From Bdellovibrionales bacterium (lineage in GTDB: Bacteria; Bdellovibrionota; Bdellovibrionia; Bdellovibrionales; UBA1609), in the NCBI GenBank assembly GCA_020850475.1, contig JADZEO010000013.1, positions 1 through 40,562 on the forward strand: DNA of 40,562 bases, in the 5' to 3' direction. Position 1 is the first letter of the stretch. Every line of letters starts with the position of its first letter. The notes beneath the pieces were generated by a model that saw only the letters and a program-made list of their open reading frames with translations, did not search any database and was not told the origin of the DNA. The translations under genes and the position numbers were made by a program. Shown here piece by piece: positions 1 through 8,074 of this stretch.

Positions 1-1
1 C

Positions 2-214
2 ATAGTTCTATTGATTGTCTTGTTGCTCTTTGGACCGAGCAAACTTCCAAATTTGGGTAAATCCTTAGGCGAAGCCATTCGCGGATTCAAAAAGGGCTTA
101 AACGAAGATCCCGAAATCGACGTTACCTCTTCGGCCAAGCGCGAGCAAATTCAGGACTCCGACTCACCCAACGCCTCTCACGCCGAAAAAAAGAAAGAAA
201 CGTCTAAGTCCTAA
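2..214 (+). CDS. tatA: Twin-arginine translocase subunit TatA/TatE, 3' part only
   Basis: The gene begins before the window; the reading frame is open from base 2. TatA is the small pore-forming subunit of the Tat system, which exports folded proteins across the inner membrane. What is visible is the end of the N-terminal membrane helix (hydrophobic [16 protein letters not shown]), the Phe-Gly hinge followed by the amphipathic helix ([16 protein letters not shown]), and a charged Ser/Glu/Lys-rich tail. This is the standard TatA arrangement and normal tail length. The stop codon at 212-214 overlaps the stop codon of the convergent transketolase gene. A TTG at base 11 is an internal Leu codon in the membrane helix, not a start. 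TatA and TatE cannot be told apart here. Confidence 0.93.
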   Translation: MVLLIVLLLFGPSKLPNLGKSLGEAIRGFKKGLNEDPEIDVTSSAKREQIQDSDSPNASHAEKKKETSKS

Positions 215-2253
215 AGCCTGCGGGCGGTGGCAACGATGGTTTTGGCGTCAACACCGTGTTTGGCGTACAGTTCTTTGGCCAAATAAGCACTCTGACCAAA
301 CTCACCGTCCACGCCGAGCGAATGAAGTTTAAATGGCACATTTGCTTGCGCGAGGGCATGAGCCACAATCGCACCCATTCCACCCACCAGCTGATGGTCT
401 TCGACGGTGATCAACTTTTGCTGGGTTTGCTGCAAACATTGACGAAGCAACTTGACGTCAGGTCGATGAAGAACTGAGGCGTTGACCACCAAAGCGCCGA
501 TTCCTTCTTGATCTAACATCTGGGCCGCTTCCATTGCTTGCGCAAGCACAGAACCACCGGCCCAGAGAGTGACCGCCTGGCTCTTGCCCTTGGTGGTATC
601 CAAAACGAGTTGGGCTCGGCCCAATTCATACTGACCTTCACCGGTCGAGAAGGTGCGCGGAAAGTCCTCTCGCCCAAGGAAGAATAAGGTCGTGGGCGGC
701 ACTTGTCCCTGCGTGCGCATTTGATAGAAGCGATCGAGCGCCTGACTCACCAGCACTTCGGCTTCCTGACTGCAAGTCAACGCGTAACACTCGCAATGAG
801 GAATCGAGGCCGTCATCCCGAGCCAACTCAAGGCTTGGTGACTGGCTCCATCGGCCGCATCCTGAAATCCTGTGTGCGAAAAAAAGGCGATAACGGGGGC
901 CTGCGAGAGCGAGGCCATGATCAGCGGCAAAGCCCCTTTGGTCACACCAAATTGGGCGAAGGTATCGACGATCGGGATGAAACCCTCTTTGGAGAGTCCG
1001 GCTGCGACACTCACCATGTTGGCTTCCGCAACTCCGAGGTCCTGAGTGCTGTCGGGGAAGGCCTTTTGAAATTCCGCCGTACCCGTCGAGCCCGCCAAAT
1101 CCGATGACACCGAAATGATGGGGTAACCGCCCTGGCGTTTCTTCATCAGGGCCGCACTCACGCCTTTTTGAATTTTCTCATTCGGGACCGAGGCCGCGGG
1201 CGAGGCGGAGGGCGAATTCTTGGCCTTCTTTTCGGTTTGTTGTGCAACCAACTCGTGAGCCCAGGCCACAAAATCTTGGGGTACCTCGGCTCCGCCGTAA
1301 ATTTCATTTAAAAAAGCCATCATCTGGCTCGCATCCTTCAAGGGAAAACCGTGTCCCCCACTGGCGGACTCAGCGGTCGCCTTGACGCCGTACCCTTTGA
1401 TGGTCTTGGCATGAATGGCCACGGGCTGGCGAGGATTGGCCTCCGCCTGAGCCAGGGCTTCTTCAAACACCGTCACACAAGATTGAATATTATGCGGATG
1501 AGCCATGTGAATGACCTTCCAACCCAACTGAGTGAGCGATTCGAAGGTGGGCTGCATCGAAAAAGCTTCTTGATCAATGCGTCCTGACAACTTGGTGTTG
1601 TTGTCGCTGACGATCATGATGAACGGTGCGAGCCGCCCTTTAGCGGCCAAACCTGGGATCGAAGCCATCGCTTCGCGCGCCTCGCCCTCCATGCAAGCTC
1701 CGTCAGAAATGGCGGTCACCGTGACTCGTGAACGGCCCGCCAAGTGGTCCGCCAAGGCCAAACCTTCGGCCTGGGGGAGGCTCGATCCTAAAGGACCGTT
1801 GCTCAGATAAACTCCCTCGGGGAACAAGTGCGACTCGCCATGACCGGTGAGCTTACTTTTGATGGATCGAAAACCTTTGAGGGATTCGAGGGTCAGATCC
1901 CCATACCCGTAGTTGGCTTTAAGGGCATAGATGCCATTCTCACAGTGACCAGCGTCGTTGATAAGGTGAGCCACCTCATACCACTCGCACTTTTGCCGGC
2001 GGGCACGATGAAAAACCACGCCGTAGGCAGCTCCCATCAACTCAGCAAAGGCCGAAGGCCCTCCGAAGTGGCTGGCGGCTCCACCGAGAACGGCTTGCAT
2101 GTCCATTAAGGCCACCATCGCGCGAGTGGCCCGAGGGTCCACCACCGCCAGTTGCTCTCCGTTTTTCAATTGAACTGCGACCGACCACTGGGGATTCTTG
2201 GTCGGCGTCGGAGCCAGAGAGTTCTTCACTTTCAAGGGGGTGAGTTTGGACAT
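211..2253 (-). CDS. tkt: Transketolase family enzyme
   Basis: A 680-residue thiamine-diphosphate enzyme of the transketolase family, which moves two-carbon units between sugar phosphates in the non-oxidative pentose phosphate pathway. The TPP/metal motif SDGACMEG lies at about residues 183-190, with the matching metal ligand region DNNTKLSG at about 217-224. The family block [15 protein letters not shown] is at 152-166, and the Pyr-domain block [14 protein letters not shown] carries the catalytic Glu. A Ser/Pro/Ala-rich linker at about residues 380-395 separates the two halves. The start at 2253 is chosen because a GAGGA ribosome-binding site precedes it; the frame stays open to 2358 but that extension resembles nothing. 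Length is normal for transketolase. It differs from textbook TktA at several loops ([11 protein letters not shown] where LSNGHGS is usual), so the exact substrate is less sure than the family. Confidence 0.88.
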   Translation of the reverse strand: MSKLTPLKVKNSLAPTPTKNPQWSVAVQLKNGEQLAVVDPRATRAMVALMDMQAVLGGAASHFGGPSAFAELMGAAYGVVFHRARRQKCEWYEVAHLINDAGHCENGIYALKANYGYGDLTLESLKGFRSIKSKLTGHGESHLFPEGVYLSNGPLGSSLPQAEGLALADHLAGRSRVTVTAISDGACMEGEAREAMASIPGLAAKGRLAPFIMIVSDNNTKLSGRIDQEAFSMQPTFESLTQLGWKVIHMAHPHNIQSCVTVFEEALAQAEANPRQPVAIHAKTIKGYGVKATAESASGGHGFPLKDASQMMAFLNEIYGGAEVPQDFVAWAHELVAQQTEKKAKNSPSASPAASVPNEKIQKGVSAALMKKRQGGYPIISVSSDLAGSTGTAEFQKAFPDSTQDLGVAEANMVSVAAGLSKEGFIPIVDTFAQFGVTKGALPLIMASLSQAPVIAFFSHTGFQDAADGASHQALSWLGMTASIPHCECYALTCSQEAEVLVSQALDRFYQMRTQGQVPPTTLFFLGREDFPRTFSTGEGQYELGRAQLVLDTTKGKSQAVTLWAGGSVLAQAMEAAQMLDQEGIGALVVNASVLHRPDVKLLRQCLQQTQQKLITVEDHQLVGGMGAIVAHALAQANVPFKLHSLGVDGEFGQSAYLAKELYAKHGVDAKTIVATARRL

Positions 2254-2423
2254 GTGATCCTCAAATGAAAAAGTGTTCGGCGAATGAGTTTGTAGATAGA
2301 CAAGTTTGAAGCAAAGTTCCAGGAAAACTCTCACCTTTTGCTCCCCAGCCAACCTCAATTGTGAAATGCGTCAAGAAATCGCGGCACTTGTACCTCGGCC
2401 CTCCCGAATTTATTCTGACCCTC

Positions 2424-3437
2424 ATGAATTTAAAGGAAATTCCCAAGGTTGAACTGCACCGGCACCTCGAATTGAGTGTGCGCCATTCGACTCTTCGCGA
2501 ACTGGCGCCTGCGGGCGGGATCCCCGTCCCCAATGACCAGGTTTTCGCCGAGCGTTTCCTGATTACCGAGCCCATGGTTAACTTGGGGGCGGTGCTCAAC
2601 AAGTTCCTCGATACTCAAAAGCTTCTAGGTTCGAGTGAAATTCTCGAACGAATTACTTACGAAGCCTGTTGGGACGCCTACCACATCGAAGGTATTCGCC
2701 TGCTGGAACTGCGCTACGCCCCTACCTTTGTGCGCCAGGGACACGAGCACCTGTCGTTTCAGCAAATTCATGACGCTATCGTGAGAGGCGCTCGCCGGGC
2801 GCAGACGGAAGTGCCCATTGCCGTCGGCCTCATCTGCATCATTCAGCGCATTTTGCCCGTTAAGGAGGCAGAAGCGGTCACTCAGTTTGCGATTGATAAC
2901 CGGAGTACCTTTGTCGGTCTCGATTTAGCCGACAATGAAGAAGGTTTTGACTCGAAGCCCTTTGCGCCGTTTTTTCAGCGGGCCGCGACCGCCGGGCTGG
3001 GCATTACCGTTCATAGCGGCGAGGCCAACCTCCCCAAAGCGCCACGGTATGTGAAGGACGCCATCGACTATTTGGGAGCCACGCGCATCGGCCACGGTGT
3101 GCAGATTTATCGCGATCCTGAAATCATGAGTTATGTGAAGGCGCGCGGCGTGACTCTCGAACTTTGCCTAACTTCCAATTGGCTGACTCAAGCGGTTACG
3201 CAAATTCAAGACCATCCCTTGCGTCGACTGATGGAGGCCGGCGTGCGGACCACCATCAATTCTGATGATCCTGGAATTTTTAATATCGACTTGGTCCATG
3301 AGTACGAATTGCTCCAGAAGCATCACCACTTCACGCTCGCTGAGTTCGACCGCTGTAATGACCTTGCCGCCGAAGCCAGCTTTATTCCCTTTGCTGAGAA
3401 GCAAAAAAACTGGCCACGCCCCCTGAGAAAAGTCTAA
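2424..3437 (+). CDS. Adenosine/adenine deaminase family protein
   Basis: A 337-residue protein of the metal-dependent adenosine deaminase family, which hydrolyses the 6-amino group of adenosine or a related purine. The zinc ligands are visible: HxH at residues 12 and 14, His197 in HSGEA with the general acid Glu200, His224 in RIGHGVQ, and the Asp pair 281-282 in SDDPGIF. The start at 2424 is chosen because homology begins there (IPKVELHRH); the frame is open upstream to 2361. The Asp-Gly that follows HxHL in true adenosine deaminases is Glu-Leu here (HLELS), so whether the substrate is adenosine, adenine or another aminopurine cannot be read from sequence. The gene stands alone on the plus strand, divergent from transketolase. 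Confidence 0.85.
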   Translation: MNLKEIPKVELHRHLELSVRHSTLRELAPAGGIPVPNDQVFAERFLITEPMVNLGAVLNKFLDTQKLLGSSEILERITYEACWDAYHIEGIRLLELRYAPTFVRQGHEHLSFQQIHDAIVRGARRAQTEVPIAVGLICIIQRILPVKEAEAVTQFAIDNRSTFVGLDLADNEEGFDSKPFAPFFQRAATAGLGITVHSGEANLPKAPRYVKDAIDYLGATRIGHGVQIYRDPEIMSYVKARGVTLELCLTSNWLTQAVTQIQDHPLRRLMEAGVRTTINSDDPGIFNIDLVHEYELLQKHHHFTLAEFDRCNDLAAEASFIPFAEKQKNWPRPLRKV

Positions 3438-3675
3438 TTGCACTGAGACATTCTGCGACAAACTGTGACCTAATTCCCACGGGTAATTTCAGTTTTTGTG
3501 ACTTTTTGCCAACAGAATTCCCCTTCGGTCGAGTGCTATTCTGGGACTTCCTGTGATGCGTCCTTTCCTACAGAAAACTTGAACGCAAAAGTAGTTGCTG
3601 GAGGGCCGGTTATGCGCAACTCTTGAGTGGTTTCAAAAACGCAAAACTATGAGATTTAAAAAAGGAGACTCCATT

Positions 3676-4563
3676 ATGAAATCTCTCGTTATGACCCTTG
3701 CTGCACTTGGCTTGGCCGCTGCAGCCAACGCTGCAACTCCCATTCAATCTGAATTTTTCTATCAGGCCGCTCCTGATAGCAACATTCTTGCTCCCGAACT
3801 CAACTACGGCTCTAGCTCATTGGAAGCAAAAGGCGGTGGTAAACTTGAGACTTCAGGACAAATCCTGAACCTCACGTATGAGCGCGGAATCAACGAAATG
3901 TGGTCGGCTGGTGCGACTCTCGGTTACACCACCACTACCACTGAGTTTGGCGGAAGTGACACGGACACTAAAGGTTTGAATGACCTGACCATCTTTGCCA
4001 AAGGCCAAACGGCTTTTGCAGAAGGCGGCAGCATGCACTTTGGTGCCAACCTGCTCTTCTCACCGAGTGATAAAGAAACTGATAACACCAGCGCAACTGC
4101 TGAAACTGATGCCGTCTCTGGTGGTAACAGCCTTCAACCCTGGATCGGCTACCAATGGCTCATGGGCGCCAACGTTTTGGGTGCTAAACTCCAAATGGAC
4201 ATGCTCCTTGGCGATCGCACTTTGAAAACCAAAGGTTCTTCTATTGAGTCGAAAGAATCTGGTGGCACCACCACTGAAATGTCACTCTTTTATGAGATCC
4301 CCCATGAAATGGGTGCTGTGGGCTTTCAGTATTTCTACCAAACGGTTTCTGAAACTGAGACCGAGACCTCTGGCACAACTACCAAAGGTAACGATGACTA
4401 CACCGTTATGGGCTTAGGCGTATATAGCCCCTATAAGTTCTCTGAGACCGCCACTGTTATCGGTGCTCTGAACTATGCCAAAGTGACTTCTGATTACGGC
4501 ACGACCGAGCTTGATAGCTCTTCAATCATGGAACTGTCAGTTGCTGGCCGTTTCGCGTTCTAA
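3676..4563 (+). CDS. Outer-membrane beta-barrel protein (putative)
   Basis: A 295-residue exported protein of unknown function. A clear Sec signal peptide (MKSLVMTLAALGLAAAANA, cleaved near residue 19) is followed by alternating-hydrophobicity segments rich in Thr, Ser, Gly and aromatic residues. The chain ends in Phe (VAGRFAF), the usual C-terminal signature for insertion by the BAM complex. The start is fixed by a strong AAAGGAG ribosome-binding site ending about 9 bases before the ATG; the longer open frame from 3595 lacks this. About 240 bases upstream are non-coding, and a good terminator follows, so it is probably monocistronic. Composition is low-complexity with acidic, Thr-rich loops. 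I cannot assign a transport substrate. Confidence 0.8.
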   Translation: MKSLVMTLAALGLAAAANAATPIQSEFFYQAAPDSNILAPELNYGSSSLEAKGGGKLETSGQILNLTYERGINEMWSAGATLGYTTTTTEFGGSDTDTKGLNDLTIFAKGQTAFAEGGSMHFGANLLFSPSDKETDNTSATAETDAVSGGNSLQPWIGYQWLMGANVLGAKLQMDMLLGDRTLKTKGSSIESKESGGTTTEMSLFYEIPHEMGAVGFQYFYQTVSETETETSGTTTKGNDDYTVMGLGVYSPYKFSETATVIGALNYAKVTSDYGTTELDSSSIMELSVAGRFAF

Positions 4564-4593
4564 TTGTTGACCAAATTGATTGGTTGATGAAAA

Positions 4594-4621
4594 GGCGGCT
4601 TTCGAGCCGCCTCTTTTATTT
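4594..4621 (+). terminator. Rho-independent terminator of the barrel-protein gene
   Basis: A perfect 7-bp stem GGCGGCT/AGCCGCC with a TTCG tetraloop is followed by TCTTTTATTT. It begins 30 bases after the stop codon of the outer-membrane protein gene, the expected place for its terminator. Confidence 0.9.
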
Positions 4622-4707
4622 GGAGCACATTCACTGCGGTAAAGTAACTCAATCTTGATTAAGGAAACCTGACTAACGATTTGGCGTAGGCGGTTCTTAG
4701 AATCTCG

Positions 4708-5208
4708 TTAAGCCACCCAGTTTGTGATAATCTCGTCGTCACGAAGGCCAAGGGCACGGGCGATTTTGTAGAGAGTCACTCGACGAGGCACCGATACCGA
4801 GTTAAAGAATCGACTCAATGACGGCTGAGGAATTCCTGTCTTATGCGCGAGCGCGGAAATTCCACCCTGCTGATCGACGATCCGACGGAGATGTCGTTTA
4901 AAGCCTTCAATGTCTTTGGCAATCAGCTCCACGTCATCGAAACGAACAACCTTCCGCTTACCTCGTTGAAGGTTCGACCGGCTATGGTGAGCATCGATTT
5001 CATCCTGTAGATCAGCTTCTACATCTTCGCAATCTTGGGCCGACGGGGCCTGCGCCCAAAGGAGCATGAGTTCTCGGGCCCCATCATAGTCCAATGCCAA
5101 CCGAACACTCTTGACCACAAACTCGGGTGACAAGCGGGCAGCACGCATGGCCACAGCGATCTCGAAGATCCGCACCAGCTCCTTTGCCTTCTTCTTGCTA
5201 TTCTTCAC
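4708..5208 (-). CDS. XRE-family antitoxin-like regulator (HigA-type position)
   Basis: A 166-residue protein whose last 60 residues form a helix-turn-helix of the XRE/Cro type (ISALAHKTGIPQPSLSRFF, then a stabilising helix RRVTLYKIARALGL). The first 100 residues are helical and charged and do not resemble the usual short HigA N-terminus. It starts with GTG at 5208, overlapping the TGA stop of the upstream toxin-like gene as GTGA, behind a GAGGGAG ribosome-binding site, so the two are translationally coupled. By position and fold it is the second gene of a toxin-first type II toxin-antitoxin operon: the antitoxin would bind the toxin and repress the shared promoter. That role is inferred. It is longer than typical HigA antitoxins (about 100 residues). 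Confidence 0.72.
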   Translation of the reverse strand: MKNSKKKAKELVRIFEIAVAMRAARLSPEFVVKSVRLALDYDGARELMLLWAQAPSAQDCEDVEADLQDEIDAHHSRSNLQRGKRKVVRFDDVELIAKDIEGFKRHLRRIVDQQGGISALAHKTGIPQPSLSRFFNSVSVPRRVTLYKIARALGLRDDEIITNWVA

Positions 5209-5609
5209 AGACTCCCTCGCAATTCAAAATCACCCTGCTCAATGTCCTGAATCCTTATTCTGAGTTTGGCCATTTCACGGCGGTCCACAAACTCACTCTG
5301 CTTTACATACCCTTGGCAAAGAAACGCTGAGTTCTTGATCACAGCAATTGCCAGACGAAGCTGGAACTTGCCCGAGCCCATGTTATGCCACTTCATCTTG
5401 AATCCCTTGCTTATGACTCTGTTATTCAAATCCTTTGCCGGCCCCCAAAATTTTGGATTCGAGAACTTTGGGTGCGATAATGGCATCTCAAGTTTAAGAA
5501 GCTCGACATCGGGCCGAACCTTCCGCTTGAAGTCAGAAGTCGACAGGATGTTCCTATGCCTGAGGTCCAGGTACGAATCCAGTGCCCATTCGGTGATCAA
5601 AACGCGCAT
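5205..5609 (-). CDS. RelE/HigB-like toxin (putative)
   Basis: A 134-residue protein. Its C-terminal half (residues 84-126) follows the RelE/HigB pattern: a strand (LRLAIAVI), a hydrophobic strand running into FLCQGYVKQ where family members have LLHGFxKK, then a charged helix starting REMAKLRIRI. RelE-fold toxins cut mRNA on the ribosome; the catalytic residues of this divergent member cannot be assigned by eye. The start at 5609 is preferred because a near-consensus promoter lies immediately upstream at 5631-5659, so the longer open frame to 5717 would begin before the transcript. GGGA six bases upstream is a weak ribosome-binding site. It is followed with a 4-bp overlap by the XRE gene. Toxin function is inferred from fold pattern and context. 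Confidence 0.65.
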   Translation of the reverse strand: MRVLITEWALDSYLDLRHRNILSTSDFKRKVRPDVELLKLEMPLSHPKFSNPKFWGPAKDLNNRVISKGFKMKWHNMGSGKFQLRLAIAVIKNSAFLCQGYVKQSEFVDRREMAKLRIRIQDIEQGDFELRGSL

Positions 5610-5627
5610 TGAATCCCACATGTCCAA

Positions 5628-5641
5628 TATATCATAATATA
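5628..5641. promoter_or_regulatory. Candidate operator palindrome over the -10 box
   Basis: TATATCATAATATA is a 14-bp palindrome with a single mismatched pair, and it covers the -10 box of the operon promoter. A dimeric XRE antitoxin binding here would block RNA polymerase, which is the usual autoregulation of such operons. Because the site is AT-rich, chance symmetry is possible. Confidence 0.45.
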
Positions 5642-5659
5642 CCTTTACATAACTTTCAA
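5631..5659 (-). promoter_or_regulatory. Sigma-70-type promoter of the toxin-antitoxin-like operon
   Basis: Read on the minus strand, a TTGAAA -35 box (5659-5654) and a TATGAT -10 box (5636-5631) are separated by exactly 17 bp. Each box differs from consensus by one or two bases. The predicted transcript start is near 5624, giving a leader of about 15 bases before the ATG at 5609. Confidence 0.75.
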
Positions 5660-5776
5660 TAACATTTAGAGGTGGCCGCTTTAAATCGTGACTTAGGTGC
5701 AATTTGGCCGCCAACAAGGCGTCACTTCGAACATCCCTCGCAGAGTGCTTCGTTCCGAATTTCGACCGTTGAACTT

Positions 5777-7204
5777 TTATTTTGGGACGCTGGCCGACGA
5801 CGAGGACGTTGAGGTGGCCGTAGGGGCCGCCGCCGGTGAGGAGAAGGTGACCTCGGGCAGGCGATGGCTACCCAAGCGCTTGACGAAGTTGGCCGTCAGA
5901 TGAACCGGTTCGATCACCTTGCCATCTTTTTGATCGTAGAAGCTGTCGCCCTCGTAGTGTTTTGACGACACGTAATCGGCCACCATGTATTCGAGAAAGG
6001 TGCCTTGGCGGAGCTGCTCTTCCAGTTCGGCTTGCACTTCCGCCCAAGTCGCGACCCTTGGACCGTACATAAGGCTGACGGTGTGGGTGCGGCAAACCAA
6101 GTCGGGAAAGGCTTCGGCCAACTCACGCGCGACGAGTGTGCTCTGCCGGTAGGCTCGCAGTTCGCTGATCGCGCGCAACTGATCATACTCGCGGCGAGCT
6201 AAGATGTACTCTTTGGCGATAACTTCCATCTTATCCCGTGACTCTTCGAGAGCCTTTTTGAAGTTGCGAATTTCAACGGCGGCGGGGCTGCGATTGCCCT
6301 CTTGCTGACCTTTGACAAACTTTCCAGTCTGAGTGCGGTCCAGATCGGCGGATTTTTCTTCGACGTGTTCTAGCATCTTTTGCGTCATCACATATTCGCC
6401 CATTTGATGGCGAAAGCTTTGGCCCACCCGTCGCACTTGGTGAGCGGCCACGGTCAACTCCGGCATCTGCTGACTAAAATCGCAGCCGTGACTCAACTCA
6501 TGAGCCAAGCCGAGCAAGGCTCCGACGGGATCTTCGTTGAAGTCAAAGCGCAGAAAGGTCGCGTACTGCTTGCTTTCGTCTTCGGTGGTTTGGGCTGGCA
6601 CCATATCCAGAGACATTTTTTCGTTGGAAGAAAGCTCAGCTCCAACAATCAATCGCCCCATGGGACCCTTAACCAACAGCGGATGGCGGGCATCGCTTTG
6701 GTAGCACTTAAGAACTTCTTGCCCCACGTCGGTCAAGGCGAGGGCCTCCTCAAGCTCTTTGTAATATTCATCACCCTTATCCACTCGCGACTGAGCCGTA
6801 GGATAACGTTGAACCACGCGCTTCATCTTTTGCGCCAGACGATTGCTGGGGGCCGTGGCCAGACTGTCATGCATTCCCGAATTCAGTCGCTCGCTGATAT
6901 TCTCAAGGTAAGTGCGGACCTGTTTGTTTTCGCGCCAATCTTCCTCGTTCACCGCCTCGAGGCGCTTGGCAAAGGCTTCGAGGCCCTTGTACATCGCTCG
7001 AACCTCGGGATGACCATGATCCTTGAGATGCTGATGGGACACCCCTAGATCCGTCGGCTTGTTGATTCGCGCCAACGCACTCGCCTGGCGCAGCGAAGAC
7101 TGTTTACAGGTTTCTCCGATGTCGCGAGCCCAAGCCACCCTCGGCATCAGCCAACCCGCGCCCGCCATTAAGAAGAGCAAGTGTCTCAATTTGAAATGGT
7201 TCAA
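5777..7204 (-). CDS. Secreted zincin-like (HExxH) protein
   Basis: A 475-residue protein with an N-terminal signal peptide (hydrophobic core LLFLMAGAGWLM, likely cleavage after AWA at residues 24-26). A zinc-protease motif HELSH lies at residues 235-239, extended as HELSHGCDF. Glu348 in SELRAYRQ fits the third ligand of gluzincin-type HExxH...E(x)xAY proteins. The region before the motif is helical and charged and may be a pro- or substrate-binding domain; the tail is Ser/Ala/Thr/Pro-rich. It starts with TTG directly after an in-frame stop; a TTG five codons in is an alternative, and the ribosome-binding site is weak either way. It is probably a periplasmic or secreted metallopeptidase, but protease activity is not proven by the motif alone. 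No named family recognised. Confidence 0.72.
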   Translation of the reverse strand: MNHFKLRHLLFLMAGAGWLMPRVAWARDIGETCKQSSLRQASALARINKPTDLGVSHQHLKDHGHPEVRAMYKGLEAFAKRLEAVNEEDWRENKQVRTYLENISERLNSGMHDSLATAPSNRLAQKMKRVVQRYPTAQSRVDKGDEYYKELEEALALTDVGQEVLKCYQSDARHPLLVKGPMGRLIVGAELSSNEKMSLDMVPAQTTEDESKQYATFLRFDFNEDPVGALLGLAHELSHGCDFSQQMPELTVAAHQVRRVGQSFRHQMGEYVMTQKMLEHVEEKSADLDRTQTGKFVKGQQEGNRSPAAVEIRNFKKALEESRDKMEVIAKEYILARREYDQLRAISELRAYRQSTLVARELAEAFPDLVCRTHTVSLMYGPRVATWAEVQAELEEQLRQGTFLEYMVADYVSSKHYEGDSFYDQKDGKVIEPVHLTANFVKRLGSHRLPEVTFSSPAAAPTATSTSSSSASVPK

Positions 7205-7352
7205 TTACTTCATCATCTCATCTCTTATCGGTACCAAGGTCTAGACCCAACAGAGGAAATCCGCTCTGGCAGCGATTTTCCCGTGATATTGTGACTGAGC
7301 TTCGAGGGAAAAAGGTTCATTCCCCTCTGAATTCACTCTGAGGATTTGGTCT

Positions 7353-7383
7353 CCGCGTCGCCCCTTATGGGGCGCATACGCGG
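7353..7383. other. GC-rich stem-loop downstream of thiQ
   Basis: A two-part hairpin: outer arms CCGCGT/ACGCGG and an inner perfect stem CGCCCC/GGGGCG around a TTAT loop. It lies about 30 bases past the thiQ stop codon. No T-run follows on either strand, so it is not a classical intrinsic terminator; it could stabilise the 3' end of the thi transcript. Confidence 0.4.
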
Positions 7384-7414
7384 GAATTATGGGACCGCGG
7401 TGCTTGGCCGATCT

Positions 7415-8074
7415 TTAGAGTGGCGCGCTGAAGGTGTCATCGGGTACGAGTCGCCCCTCTCGCAGACGCACAAGGCGAGCGCCGAGAGCTTCGACGTCCT
7501 CGCGATCGTGAGTAATCAGCAGAGTCGGGATCGAAAATTCCTCAATCACACGCTTCACGAGTTGGCGCGCACCCGTTCGCAAGTCGGCGTCCAGGGCCGA
7601 GAAGGGCTCATCAAGAAATAAAAATCTCGGTCGACCGGCCAAGGCGCGGGCAATCGCCACCCGCTGCTGCTCACCGCCGGAAAGCAAACGAGCCGGACGC
7701 TCGAGGCAATTGCCTAACTGCAGGGCCGAAACCAGCCGCTGGAGCGCGGGCTCCCGCTCGGCCAGAGGAATGTGGCGAGCGCGAAAGGCAAACTCAATAT
7801 TTTGGCGGGCCGTTAGGTGCGGAAATAGCTCCAGGCTTTGAAACACCACCCCCAAGCGACGTTCCGGGACCGGAAGTTTTGCCAAATCGGTGCCGCCAAA
7901 ATTCCACTCCAGTCCAGGACAAGATTCCAAGCCGATCAACAGTCGAAAGACCGAAGTCTTGCCCGAGCCCGAAGGGCCCCAAAGAGCGGTCAGGCCCTGA
8001 TCGGCGATCTCCCACGAAGGGATTTCGATCTTGAAGTCTCCGTAGTCACGAATAAGATTCTTGATGACTGACAT
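7415..8074 (-). CDS. thiQ: Thiamine ABC transporter ATP-binding protein
   Basis: A 219-residue ABC ATPase that powers thiamine uptake across the inner membrane. Walker A GPSGSGKT is at residues 33-40; also visible are the signature LSGGEQQR, Walker B FLFLDEP with the D-loop SALD, and the switch His in LLITHD. The short length without a C-terminal regulatory domain matches ThiQ. The start at 8074 follows a GGAGG site; it overlaps the end of the permease gene by 29 bp. The assignment to thiamine rather than iron rests mainly on the ThiB-like binding protein two genes upstream; ATPases of the ThiQ and FbpC groups are very similar. Confidence 0.85.
   Translation of the reverse strand: MSVIKNLIRDYGDFKIEIPSWEIADQGLTALWGPSGSGKTSVFRLLIGLESCPGLEWNFGGTDLAKLPVPERRLGVVFQSLELFPHLTARQNIEFAFRARHIPLAEREPALQRLVSALQLGNCLERPARLLSGGEQQRVAIARALAGRPRFLFLDEPFSALDADLRTGARQLVKRVIEEFSIPTLLITHDREDVEALGARLVRLREGRLVPDDTFSAPL

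Noticed and set aside
5266-5637. 123-codon plus-strand open frame opposite the toxin-like gene
   Set aside because: The minus strand has a consensus-like promoter and translational coupling; this frame has neither.
6380-7048. 222-codon plus-strand open frame
   Set aside because: Antisense to the signal-peptide zincin gene; no domain and no start signals.
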